Source: Macquaria australasica
Lineage: Eukaryota; Chordata; Actinopteri; Centrarchiformes; Percichthyidae
Assembly: GCA_005408345.1 (NCBI GenBank)
Contig: SEMN01000889.1
Location: 1-64,000, forward strand
DNA: 64,000 nucleotides
Direction: 5' to 3'
The position numbers and the translations under genes were made by a program. Below, piece after piece: positions 33,928-45,100 of the stretch. The notes under the pieces are model-generated. The model was not told the DNA's origin, did not search any database, and saw only the letters and a list, made by a program, of their open reading frames with translations. How positions within the stretch are numbered: the stretch's first letter is position 1; each line of letters begins with the position of its first letter.

Positions 33928-36900
33928 ATGTCTGATTGGACCAGAGGCAGACGATGTGGTGTTCACAACAGCGAACATGAGAATAGGTAAGTTCTGATTC
34001 TGCAGTTTGACCTACTTAAAACACCGTTAGTACGAGCTTCCATTGTGTCTTTGTTCACTTGATGGAAGCCACTAACGTTAGCTTACAGTCTTGTTTCGAG
34101 AGATAGTTTTGTAGATGTGTTGCTAACTAACGTTACATTTACATCTGCTGGTAACTTTAGCTAACACTGTGTCTGCTCATGTTCCAATAAATGTTAGCTC
34201 TCTAAACACCTCTTCTCTCCTGCGCTAGCTTGTATGATTAGCCTAACCTTATATCTAGTGGCAAGTTGTTCGTAACATTGGGACACATGTTAGCTAACGT
34301 TAGCACTGTGACGTGGGAAGAAAGGTTTAGAAAGAGGCGGTAAACACTAACCTCGAGGAAAAAGAACAGACAAGTTGCTTGGATTACAATTTGTCATTGT
34401 GTGTGCAGATAGCTGAAAGGTTATTTAACCACGGTGACGGCAGGACTGTAGGTAACATGAAATGACAGACAGGCGTTCTGCTGACTGTAACGTTAGTTAC
34501 TCAGCTGAATTTAAATGCCTGCCCGACGACCCTACACCCTACATGCCCTAAACAGGGTCGGATAGATATTTTGCTCGTTCGAGGTGAACTTCACCTCTCT
34601 TGGAAAGTGGAGGAGATCAGCCGGGAGCAGCAGGGGGCGGTGACAAGCAGCAGCAGTCAACGAATATACAGGAAGTCAGGAATATTTACATCCTGTTAGA
34701 TCCATCTGTAGGCTACTTGTAGTCTGCAGATCACGGTCAGATAGTTATGGCTGAAATAAACTGTATTATTATTCATATCAACCACACAAGACATGTTTGT
34801 TAGCGTTAAATATTACAGTTACACAGAAAATTAGGATTTTCTGCCAAACGTGATAAACCAATCAGCTCTTTGATCAGGCGACAGCCAGGCGTTTCCCATC
34901 ATGCCCCGGGTCTTGCAGTCGGTGGAGAGCACCTGCGGCGCCTGGCTCTGAAAGCTGCGGCCGCCTCGATCTCGTGAGGTTATCGTTGCCCACGTGTGCA
35001 TGACGTCAGAGCAAGTCGGGATCAAAACACACATCTAACCGGCCTCCTTAGACAAAGGTTTAACTTTGATTACAATAACTGTATTTTCTGTGATGAATAA
35101 ATAGAAACTACGGATCACTTTTCTTCTGTCAGCAATACTTTCTGGTGCGATATGTATGATTGGCTAGAATGAAAAATCTTTTCTCTCCCATTTTACCAGA
35201 AAAGAGATTACATTTGGAATTGTAATGGAGGATAAGAAAACTGAACTTCTATTGAATACTTAATAAATGTATTAAGACATAACCCCTATTGGTGGTTTTT
35301 ATGAAAGAACTAGCAATCACTAAGGTATATGGAAAAGAAAACGGCAAAAAAAAAAACAATTGAACATTTTTGATGCCTTACAATTATTAGAAGAGACCAC
35401 TTAGCTTTTTTTTTTTTTTTGCTTTGTTGATGTTTTGCTTTTGTTTTTTTTGGATTTTAACACTGTTTACATTGTGTGCTCTGTTTTTTTTAAAAGAGCC
35501 TACTTCTGTTAATGTATTGCTTGCCATATATTGTAAAATTTGTATTTAAAAAAAACAATCTAACCGGCATGCATCGTGGGGCAATCGCCGGTGATCGATT
35601 CTGCACAGGCCTGGCTCATCTCGAACGAGCCTAATGGATGGATGAACACAGTCAGACCAGTAGGAAGTACGTGGCGGGAGAAACTTTTAAACTAGTTATT
35701 TATATTCTATTAAACAAAGGAAAGCTGATTCAAGTAGGACTGCAACTAGCCCATGTTTGTGCCTCTCATGTATTGGCATACTTTCTGGTCACAGATGTAA
35801 CATTAATCATCTGTTTCTTTAAAAGACAGTTAATGTTAACTGGTGATGTTTGAAAAACACATACCACTGTTCTGACGGATACCCTGCCTGCTGTATGACA
35901 ACAAAGATTTGAAATTGTTTTCCAAGTTTCTCATCCAGGTAGCCGGCGGGCTGCACCAGGCTGCCATCTTTGTTTTGATTCAGAAACATTAGCATTAGTT
36001 GCTGCAACTAGTTAGAGTTTAGTCTGCATTTAGTCTGTAGCCAGTTTGGTGCTGTAGGACCTAGACCTACATAACCAGTGCACTGTCTTCATTTGTGCTG
36101 TGTTGGTTTGTTTGACGGCTAGAAACGTTCTCTGGAGATATGCCTGTAATGAAGAGCTATTACTGTGAGGTTGAACATATGCTGCTTGTATGTTTAAATC
36201 CTATTCTTCATTGTGTCTTCCCTGCGTAGGAGCTATGGCCCGTCTCGGTGGTCCCACTGCAGGAAGAGAGGCATCGATGGAAGCCTGCGGGCCAGCAGAG
36301 AGGTAGATGGTAGTGATAGGGAAAATGGTGGCCACGTTGACAGCAGACATGCCAGGTAAGAGGACACGCCTACAACAGAGTTAGATTTACATCTATATGT
36401 GGAAGTGAAAGGTCTTTTTAAATAAATCTACACACAGTACTCTTATAGCGTTGGGTGGATGAAGCCTTATGAAGCTTTGGGGCTTTCTTTCTATTTGTGT
36501 AGGGAAAGGATTCGAAGTTTCGGGGCTTTTAACAAAGAAGGTACAGTGGCTTATAGCAGCCCTTTAAGACTGGTCGAAGTACTACAACAGCTCTGATTTT
36601 AATAGTTTTAGTCTAAGAAGCTTGCATGTTATTATTAAATCTGTATACTTTTGTTCAGAAGGGCTGCATTAAAAATAGTTGTTGTTGTGCAATATGTTAC
36701 AGTAAAATAATTATGCGTTGTCCAAAAAGCCCAGATATAAAATATTTCTGTTGACACAAAATGGACTAGGAATTTCCAATATGCATTATCTATGAAGGAA
36801 AGAAACTTAACTGAGTTAACTAGGTGCAGTCTTGAAGGCTGCTGAAGTCCATGGGTTAACAAGTTAGTGACCACAGCTGGCACTATGGCAACAGGAACTT

Positions 36901-39900
36901 ATATTCCCCTCAGTGTGTTCATACTGCTATGCACCCCTTGTGTTTCCTCCCTAGTTTCACCACTCCAGAGAGCACAGGCCCGGTGTCTCGCTGTGGTAGA
37001 CAGGCTGATTGGGGCAGCCAGGTGGATGATGATGAGATGAGGAGGGATGTACACAGAGACATGCAGCGGTAACCAAACTCTTTGAACTCACAGCTTTTAT
37101 TTCAGTGGTTTTATCTCTTATTCATTCAAAGCACACTCTTTGTTAAGTGCCAGTCTTCACTGATTATGTGTTCAGCTACAGGAGGAGGATACTGGGTGCA
37201 GAGGTCACCCAGAGAGAGAGAAAGACCTCTTCTGGCTCTTCTGGGAGGTATGTCACCCTCTCTCATATTATCTCTTTATGACCATTAAACACAGAATATT
37301 CATTTGTTGATAAAACTTTGGTTTCCGAGCGCAGACCGACATGCTGTAGATTACATTGCAGCTGCTGTTTGGAGCATCCTTTTACAATAAATAGCAGCCC
37401 GTCGCACTTTTATTGTTTGAGCTCATATGTGTGAATGGGGGGTAAGCCTGTCTATCTGCTGCAGCTGTGACTCCAGAGAGGGAGAAAACATGGAGACTGA
37501 TGAGGCTGTGTTGCTACGGCGACAGAAACAGATAAACTACGGCAAGAACACATTGGCCTATGACCGATACATCAAAGAAGTTCCAAAGTAGGTGTACACA
37601 CACACACACCCTCAATCCATACAGCTCTGAAACCTTTATGAGCACATACAGTATATTCAACATACAGCATCATAGTTGAAAGTGACTCTTGTGCAGAGGG
37701 AGAGAGGGTTGTCTAAGTGCTGGCACTTGCATGGCCCTGTGTTGCTCTAAAGAGTCGTGTTAATACAATAAACACTACTAAGAATAAATAAGTAAAACAT
37801 TAAGCTCTCTGTCTCATTGTTTCTTTTTGTTTCCAGACACATGCGTCAGCCAGGTGTTCATCCAAAGACTCCCAATAAGTTCAGGAAGTACAGCCGGCGC
37901 TCCTGGGACCAGCAGATCAAACTGTGGAAGGTCAAACTGCACACCTGGGACCCCCCAACAGAGGAGGGCCAAGACAAATTATTCGATAACATGTAAGAAG
38001 ATATTTGGCCTTCAACAAGTTACAAGCTACTGAGGCCCATAAAGAACACATCCTGTACACATTCTGTACGGCCTCAGTCAGCTGCTGGTCTTATTCGTGT
38101 GTTGTTTGTCGTCTGTTCCTCCAGTGAGGAGCTGGGTCTCGATGATGTAATGGACATTGAGCTGGACTTCCCAACCTTGTCAGACCCCCAGGATGCCCCT
38201 CTCAGCACACACAGCCTTGCACTGGAGGTGAGTTTGATCAAGTCATTTCTGTTGAGTGGAATGGAGCACATCAAAAGCTCAAACACACATAGTTGGGACT
38301 GCAGGGGAAACTGTAGGGTTAGGTTTATATAGCATTAAAACCCTTAAAAAAGTTTTCCATATTTTCAAGTAGCAGAAATTATAAGCAACTTAATGTTCAA
38401 GGAAAAATGTAGTTAGGCTTTATTTGATGATCTCTTAAGCCCAATTCAGACCAAAGATACGCGACGAGACAAAAACGTTTTTAGAACGTCGCAGGTTAAA
38501 GTTGCAGCGGTGTGAACTGGCCCGTCTCAGCTCGACTCAAGTCGGCTGACGGCGTCGCCTGCAACTCATCTTGTCAAATCGCCAGTGGCTGGTTTTAGAA
38601 TGTAAGACACGTCACTTGTTTCAACAGCCAATCAGCAATTACAAACACTCGGGTTGTTATAGCTTTCTCATCAATTAAGTATAGCCTGCTTTCTTTATTA
38701 CACTGATAATTAATACAATAATGAAATAATGTACTAAACGACTAATGAAAAAGCAAGAGCAAGAAAAATAAAGTAGCCTGCAGTTGTTATGGCAGAGTCA
38801 GGAGGATACGTTTAATTTTGTTTAATTGTTGAATCTGCCCTCTTTTCTCGTAAAACAGTCAGTCATGTAACTTCTTTTATCTATGGTCTGTAGCTCACCT
38901 GTCGCGTTATCATCAGCTGTTCCCCCTGGTGAAATGCTGTCTCGATAGTTAGTGTTTTCTCTGCTGATTAGAGGTGACACCAACTCCTCTAAACGATAGA
39001 ACTGCTCCGGGAATAGACAGGAGAAATTGACAAAAGAGGGGCGATCTCCTGTCTCAAGTTCACGGCATAAATTTGCATAAGCCCCCTGGGTATTCCGTTG
39101 AAGCACCCCTGGACGGCTCCAAATTCTTGACCCTCTCAGTTTTTTATGTTTTCGCCATTTCATCAATACTAAAAATGCAACAGTAGCAAGTAAGTCATTC
39201 ATATTTTAAAACGCTACAAATTATATTCAGCTGCAAAAAAACACCTGAAAAGCCGGCAGTTACAACAGAAGTACAAAGAGTCGTTGCTATGGAAACGATA
39301 TGCTATCTTGTCTTGTCGCTTTGGTGTAAACTGGCAGGTTTCAGAACATTGCAGACCAGCGTGTTGCAAGTAGTTGAAAGTTTCAACTCATCTCGTCGTG
39401 AATCTTTGGTCTGAACTGGCCTTTAACAATCTCCTAGGAAGTTTCCAGGAAATAACTGTTATTTGGTACAGTGCTCAGTTGATACACTTCCAAGTTATTT
39501 CAAAGGGAATGAGAGAGTCTTTTCATCAGAGCACAGCAGGTCAGCTGAGCACATCTATAGTCAAATATACAGTACAATTCAATATATATGGACATTAATG
39601 TTTCAAACAGTAAATGAATAATGAATGCTTTCAACAGCTGCTTTTAAACTCAACACAGCTAACTAAAGTCTAATAACTGTCTCAGAACTTTGTCTCCAGT
39701 TTCCTTAGAATAACAACCAAATAACATAGATCTTTCCTCCTAGGCCATTATTAGAAAGTTATTATTTTTGGTTATTTTCCTCCTAACTTGTTTAGTTAGA
39801 TTAAGTGAACATGTTTACCCATTGAAACATAAAATCATGTGCACCATCAGTCACAGGCTTTTTGAGAATAATGAAGACTTCTTTATGAAAGCCTGTGAAC

Positions 39901-40132
39901 AAATGGAAGGGGAAACATACACATACAATGTGCAGTCTTTTCATCTATTGTATCTTCATATGGTTCAGTAAATCTGTGGTGTGGGATATTCACTGTCCTC
40001 ACTGAAAGCAGAGGGAAGAGGCTTTTTACTTTACTTGATTGCTTGTGCTCTCTTGCTCAGGGTGAAGACTGTCTGGGTACTCCAGTTAAAGTACAGAAGA
40101 CAGAAACCACAGCGGAGCCTGACATGGCATAG
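33928..40132 (+). CDS. slbp: SLBP, histone mRNA stem-loop binding protein (complete, 8 exons)
   Basis: Exons: 33928-33986, 36230-36355, 36955-37068, 37176-37247, 37465-37587, 37837-37992, 38125-38227, 40061-40132; 825 nt, 274 aa. All are GT-AG and in phase. The RNA-binding domain spans about residues 140-210: QINYGKNTLAYDRYIKEVPK, then HPKTPNKFRKYSRRSWDQQI, including the phosphorylation-site TPNK motif. The N-terminal SFTTPE degron (residues 62-67) is split across the exon 2/3 junction. The family's C-terminal GTP-x-KV motif is in the last exon (GTPVKVQKTE, ending EPDMA). The protein binds the 3' stem-loop of replication-dependent histone mRNAs and directs processing and translation. Having the SFTTP degron favours the somatic slbp over the oocyte paralogue slbp2. 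The last intron holds a Harbinger element and intron 1 a short L1-like insertion. Confidence 0.96.
35044..35557 (+). mobile_element. 5'-truncated L1-like LINE insertion with 11-bp target-site duplication, in slbp intron 1
   Basis: Direct repeats ATCTAACCGGC flank it (35033-35043 and 35558-35568). It has an A-rich 3' end (TTTAAAAAAAACA). A broken ORF2 C-terminal segment near 35090-35200 fits a LINE-type zinc-finger region (frames with HFFCSCQYTFW). The 3' 250 bp is homologous to 32750-32960 on the other strand. It is too short to be autonomous. Confidence 0.82.
38438..39422 (-). mobile_element. PIF/Harbinger DNA transposon remnant in the last slbp intron
   Basis: The terminal inverted repeats AGCCCAATTCAGACCAAAGA and, inverted at the right end, AGGCCAGTTCAGACCAAAGA bound the element. 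It is flanked by the 3-bp duplication TTA (38435-38437 and 39423-39425), as Harbinger elements make. A minus-strand frame (38822-39202, 126 codons) resembles the N terminus of Harbinger transposase: SRIWSRPGVLQRNTQGAYAN, NFSCLFPEQFYRLEELV and NTNYRDSISPGGT. The catalytic DDE half is missing, so it is an internally deleted, non-autonomous copy. Confidence 0.88.
38822..39202 (-). pseudogene. truncated Harbinger (HARBI1-like) transposase
   Basis: A 126-codon frame showing only the N-terminal part of a Harbinger-type nuclease, up to the family's ISPGE-like motif (here ISPGG). After this the frame diverges (TADDNATGELQTIDKRSYM) and stops; no DDE residues remain. It is contained in the element at 38438-39422. 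Confidence 0.75.
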
Positions 40133-40167
40133 CTCATCATTGGCCTTCTCCAAGAAAATTCAACATG

Positions 40168-40169
<2 letters not shown>

Positions 40170-40202
<33 letters not shown>
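40170..40202. repeat. (AC)16 microsatellite in slbp 3' UTR
   Basis: A pure AC run starting 38 bp after the slbp stop codon, so it lies within the 3' UTR. Confidence 0.95.
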
Positions 40203-40205
<3 letters not shown>

Positions 40206-40733
40206 CACTTCTCACAGCCCTCCATGTTACCCAGAATGCCTCTTAATTCAACACTGTAACACATTTAGTGTTTTTTCTCCATTTATACTATTGCTTCTTA
40301 ATCCATAGGTTGGGACCGTTTACAAATGACCACTCAGGGAGTCTTCTTTTATGGCAGGATTTTACAGTTGCATCAGTCAGTTGAAGTGGTTTAGGGTTTG
40401 GTCTAACACTTGTAGCACTGATCTGGGGCCTGGTAGAGCAGGATGTTTGCACATCTTGCTTACACTTGCTTAATAAAATGCAAGACTACATAGAATCTGA
40501 CTGAACTCAAAGGGTTCTCTCAATAGTTTAAAGGAGATAGGCAAACCAAAGGCAAAGTATTTTCCTTTTAATGATTCATATTGCCAAGGTTTTTTTTCAA
40601 GTATGTACAATTTTAAGTACTGAAGAGCATTACTTCAGTCATATTGGGCTGTGATTTGTTTTTACATTGGTTGTTTTTTAATACAATGTTACTGTGTTTC
40701 TTATTGCTGTTTCTTTCATGGTGAAGACTTTAC

Positions 40734-40739
40734 AATAAA
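40734..40739 (+). terminator. polyadenylation signal of slbp
   Basis: AATAAA about 600 bp after the slbp stop, followed by an A-rich stretch and a TG/T-rich region. It is the first canonical hexamer I noticed downstream of the stop. Confidence 0.55.
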
Positions 40740-40911
40740 AAAACAACTTCAATGTCTCATTGTCTTTTATGACCAGACCTTTGATGGAGTGTTGCTCATC
40801 CTGTCGTCCTGTGTCACTGATGGGTGGAACCCTCATTTGGTTTTGGAACCAGACCAGCTGCTGCTGTGAACCAGTGTGACAGCTTTGTTACTACCCAAAG
40901 CTTTTCGTTTT

Positions 40912-41333
40912 CACTTAGAATCAGGCGTTGCGGCGATTCGCCGCAGGGTCGTGCGGCGGTGTGGGAGTGTGTACTAACCAGCAATCCCAGCTTGAAGACC
41001 AATACAAGCCAAACCACTGCATGGCGATTAATGTCTTTGTACTCCCTCGTGGCAGGGTTGAACAGCTGATGTACAGTAATCACGGAGCCGATCGATCAGT
41101 CTCTCTTCCATCTTCACAGTTGCTCGGTAAACAGCGGAATATTAAGGTAAACAGTTAATGCCACAGGTAAACAAAGTTCTTTTTCACCTGGGCGTCTGCC
41201 GGTCTGATCGCCGGCGTGATTGGCTGCCGCAGGGCGACGTCTTTTTTGCGGCACCGCCGCAGCCTGAACGCAGTACCCCAATTTAAATGAATGGGAAAAT
41301 CTGCGTTTTCGCCGCAGCGCCTGATTCTATGTG
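40912..41333. mobile_element. GC-rich MITE between slbp and immt
   Basis: The inverted ends CACTTAGAATCAGGCGTTGC and, inverted, CACATAGAATCAGGCGCTGC show two mismatches over the first 20 bp. It is rich in GCCGC/GCGGC within, and codes for no transposase. The target-site duplication is unclear. It is a well-spread teleost repeat type. Confidence 0.8.
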
Positions 41334-42148
41334 AATTCCGCCTTTATGTGCTCCATGTATGCTGTTAAGTTTATGATACATTTAGCTGCAGGAATACCAA
41401 AACTGCAACTTCACTTCTATTGCACCTGTTAGATGAAGTTTGATTAAAGCTGGAGAATGTAACATAAACTGACAGCAAATGAGCCTTTACTTCTGATTTC
41501 AAGATGCTCTCAGTGACTTCAAATTCTCTTTATGCCTCCAGCTGGAAAATGACCTGACATAATTAATGAGGTCATTAATTTATAATTCTGACTGGTATGC
41601 TGTTTTGACTTGATGGATCTCTGCAGGTAAACTTGTTTTTCACGAGTAAGATATTTGTTGTATGGTTGAGGTCAGATTTGTCTGATAGTGCGTGGTGGTG
41701 GCCATCATAGTTTCCCCTCTGAGCCACAGAAGAGCTGTCCATGTTAAAACTCAAGTTTGAGTGAGTGGTGCAGAAGAAAATTAACCCGAACATGAGATGA
41801 GCTCAAATAGCTGGCTGTGCAGATGCGACACAACACTTTGGACCAAAGCCACAGAAAAAAAGAAAGGAGATGATGACGGGTTAAGTCTATTTTAATAACG
41901 GTTTTCTCAATAAGCAGTGACATTACCAGATGCACGCGCTAGGGATTCGTTTTTGGAGCTTGACAGAAGCCTGCGTTCATTTCCACTGTAGACTGAGGGA
42001 GGCGGTACTGCGCACACACGCGTTTAAACTTCCTACAATACAAAGAAGAAGAGAAGGGAAAAGACAACGAAAAGAGGGAGGAAGAACGAAATAGTGATTC
42101 TGTGAAGGTTGAATTGCTTAGGATTTGAAAACAAAGTGATTAAGGACC
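41334..42148. other. immt upstream region
   Basis: No gene is seen. The last 150 bp before the immt start are richer in GC and contain TGCGCACACACGCG (42009-42022), loosely like a degenerate NRF-1 site, which would fit a nuclear gene for a mitochondrial protein, but the spacing is off consensus. No TATA box was noticed. Confidence 0.4.
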
Positions 42149-45100
42149 ATGCTGAGGGCCTGTCTGAGAGGAGCTAATGCCACAGCCCGGGTAAGCCACT
42201 AACCACTCCTTTACTCCCGTTAGCATGTTTGCATTAGCATTAGCGTGTTGTCATTCAGTGACCCAGCTGGGCTCAAGGTGCTGTAGCGGACTTTATTGTA
42301 AACACGGTTGGAATGTTAAGCCTAAAATGTTACCTAACGTTAGACTTTGGAATTAACTATGCGTGTTAATGCCAAACACGACTCTTTATTGAAGTTGTCA
42401 TCAGAAAAAGCCGATGAGAATAATGCGTAATGTCAGTGTTAGCTGGTTAGCTTCCAGTGACAGATGGCTAGTGCCATTTTAACCATAGGCAAGCTAACGA
42501 GTTGAGCTAACGCTAAGTTTCAGCGGGGAGGGCAGGTCAAATGTACGATCTGTCAACTGTCTCTTAATTTGATTTTTCATTATTATTTCGCGTCAGTAGA
42601 AGATAAACGGCTAACATGTTTTAGAATAACTAACATTTTTAAATATGGCTAACGCCAGCAACATGTCTGCTGATTGCAATCTTTTAAAAAATAAATGCTT
42701 CATAACGTTATCAGATCCATGCAAGCCCGGGAAGGCTATTTAACTACATTTCTGGTTTAAACTTATGTTATTTAAAAGCCCCCTGCGGACCTGCCCTTCG
42801 CTCCCCGCCACAAATGTGCTTTTTCACATCGGCTTCATGTTTGAAAAATATCCAGAGCCACATTTCTTAAAAGTCAGCAGCAGTGCAGTCAAACGTTACC
42901 AGGAGGACCCAGTAATAATATCACACACACACACGCGCGTAAATACGGGTCTTGTTCCGCCTCGTTGTAAAAACTAAACCTAATGCGCAGTGTAAGAAAT
43001 ATGTGTAATAAAGGGTTATAATGCTTGTAATAACCTGTCTGTAATATGATAAAGATGTAGAGCTCACAGCACAATACGTTTTTGTGTATAATGTCATGAG
43101 TTTGTTCTGGTTCTTACATTGTAATTTTGGTGATTTTTGTTTTAAGTGAAAATTGTGATAACTTGATATACATTGTAATAACGCAATATTATAAAATGAA
43201 AAAGTGTATTTCAAGTGTAACGTTAAAGTAAACATAACATGTTAACAACAAGAAGAAGTTTTATATCTGTGAGGTTGTGGAACTCATTCATTCCTCAATC
43301 CATCAAACTCCGGAAGGTCTTCATTTTAGGCTAAGGGTAAAGCACCGTTATCCAAACACGTACAGGTACACACATCTACTATTATGTAGATGTGTGTACC
43401 TGTGTCTGTTTCCGACGTTGAACGTCAGCAATAATGCTGCAGGATCTAGCTGTCTGTCTAATATTGACTTTTTCTTGTCCCCCCTCTCTCTGTCTGCCTC
43501 TCTAGAATAACTTCGGGAGAACCCGTCTAACCAATCTGCAACACTGTCGGCACTACACAGCAGGAGAGACCAGGTAACACACCAACACACACACACACAC
43601 ACATTGTACAGAGATTAATTGTGCAAAGTGAGTCGTATGGAGAGCTTGCACATTACATTCAACCCCCTTGATGATAGTAAGACATTGTCACACCACACAC
43701 TGACACCATGTCTGTCCTTTGCCACCACAGCGGTGCTGCTAAAGTGGTTGCTGCTGGCTTGGTGACAGTAGGCGGTTGCATTGGAGGTACAATACTCTAC
43801 GCCAAATGGGACCACAAGTTCAGAGCAGCTGTGGAGAACAATGTTCCGTACTCAGACTGGCTGCTGGGTCTGGCTTTGGGACCTGCTTCTCAAGATGGCG
43901 GCCTCCCCATCAAGAAACAGGTCAGGATAGATTCACAGCATGTTTGGACAACATGCTAACGCTAGCTGGAATCTCTTCTTCATTAGATTAGCCTGTTTGA
44001 GAATACAACAGGGGGTTAAAAAAAAAACATCCACTCCTGAACAGAGCTGGGAAATAGATCCAAGTATCGGGGGCGATCAGGGCACATGGATCCATATAGG
44101 CTAGAATAAAGCTGATCCTTTCTTTACTGAACTCATGCTGCACTGTTTTGTCCACCTCAGCCTGCTAGTGTTGCAGCGCTGCTGGCCTTAATGAGAGTCG
44201 GCTCTACACTGCAGCATTTCACTGTCTGTGAGAATGTGAATGTGAAAAATGATTTGACTGACTCTGTGACACTCAGAATGTCAAATGTCTAGTGAAAAAT
44301 AAGGTGTGCCAAATTTAGAAGGCTTCAGCTGTTATTTCAGTGTGTCAGACACATTTAATCAACATTAAGTATGGGATCAGAGTTGGTATCTGAGCTACCT
44401 AATATTAAAGGACTCTGATCCTGGCGGATCGGTCGAGGCAGATGACCGCCCACCTTGAGCCTGGTTCTGCTCAAGGTTTCTACCTGTTAAAAGGGAGTTT
44501 TTCCTTGCCACTGTCGCATAGTGCTTGCTCATGGTGGGAACTGTTGGGTCTCTGTAAATATAAAGAGTCGGTCTAGACCTGCTCTATTCGAAAAAGTGCC
44601 CTGAGATAACTTTGTTATGATATGGCGCTATATAAATAAAACTGAATTGAATTGAATTGAATTGATCGGGACATCCTGACTTTTGACTCATGAATTAGAA
44701 TGACTTCAAATGTTTCTATGTCTAAACATCTAAATCACAGACTTTGTACAGAACTGATTGGGATATGTGGTGAGACTGGCTTCTCTTCCTGCTGTTTAGA
44801 TGGAGTTGGCCCAGCCTCCCTCTATGATGGAAAAACAGGCGAAGGCGGCCAAAGCCAAGTCGGAGAAAAAGGTGAAGGAGGCAGCAGAAAGTCCGGCCAA
44901 AGAGACGAGTCCTGTCCCAACACAGCCTGCACAGAGCATAGAGGGTAAGTCTCTGATTGGGTTCCAACTCGTACTTTATGTACTGCCACTTTTTAGAGTT
45001 ATTCGCAACTGCTGTTACAGTGGTCACTCAGTGCCACCTTGCGTCATGGGGGACAGTAGAGGGCAGCAGTGTGTCAGCATGGTACCTCCGGCCTGGTTTC

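Noticed and set aside
34831..35034. 67-codon minus-strand frame over the CpG-rich patch in slbp intron 1
   Set aside because: No recognised domain; open frames are expected by chance in CpG-rich DNA. The regulatory reading is kept as a finding instead.
38822..39202. Domesticated HARBI1 gene
   Set aside because: It is enclosed by transposon ends with a TTA duplication and lacks the catalytic half, so it is a transposon remnant.
33928..40132. Possibility that this is the oocyte paralogue slbp2
   Set aside because: The SFTTPE degron and the GTP-x-KV C-terminal block are present, which fit slbp better; kept as a minor alternative.
42009..42022. NRF-1 binding site in the immt promoter
   Set aside because: The two GCGC half-sites are present but spaced wrongly, so it is not claimed as a feature.
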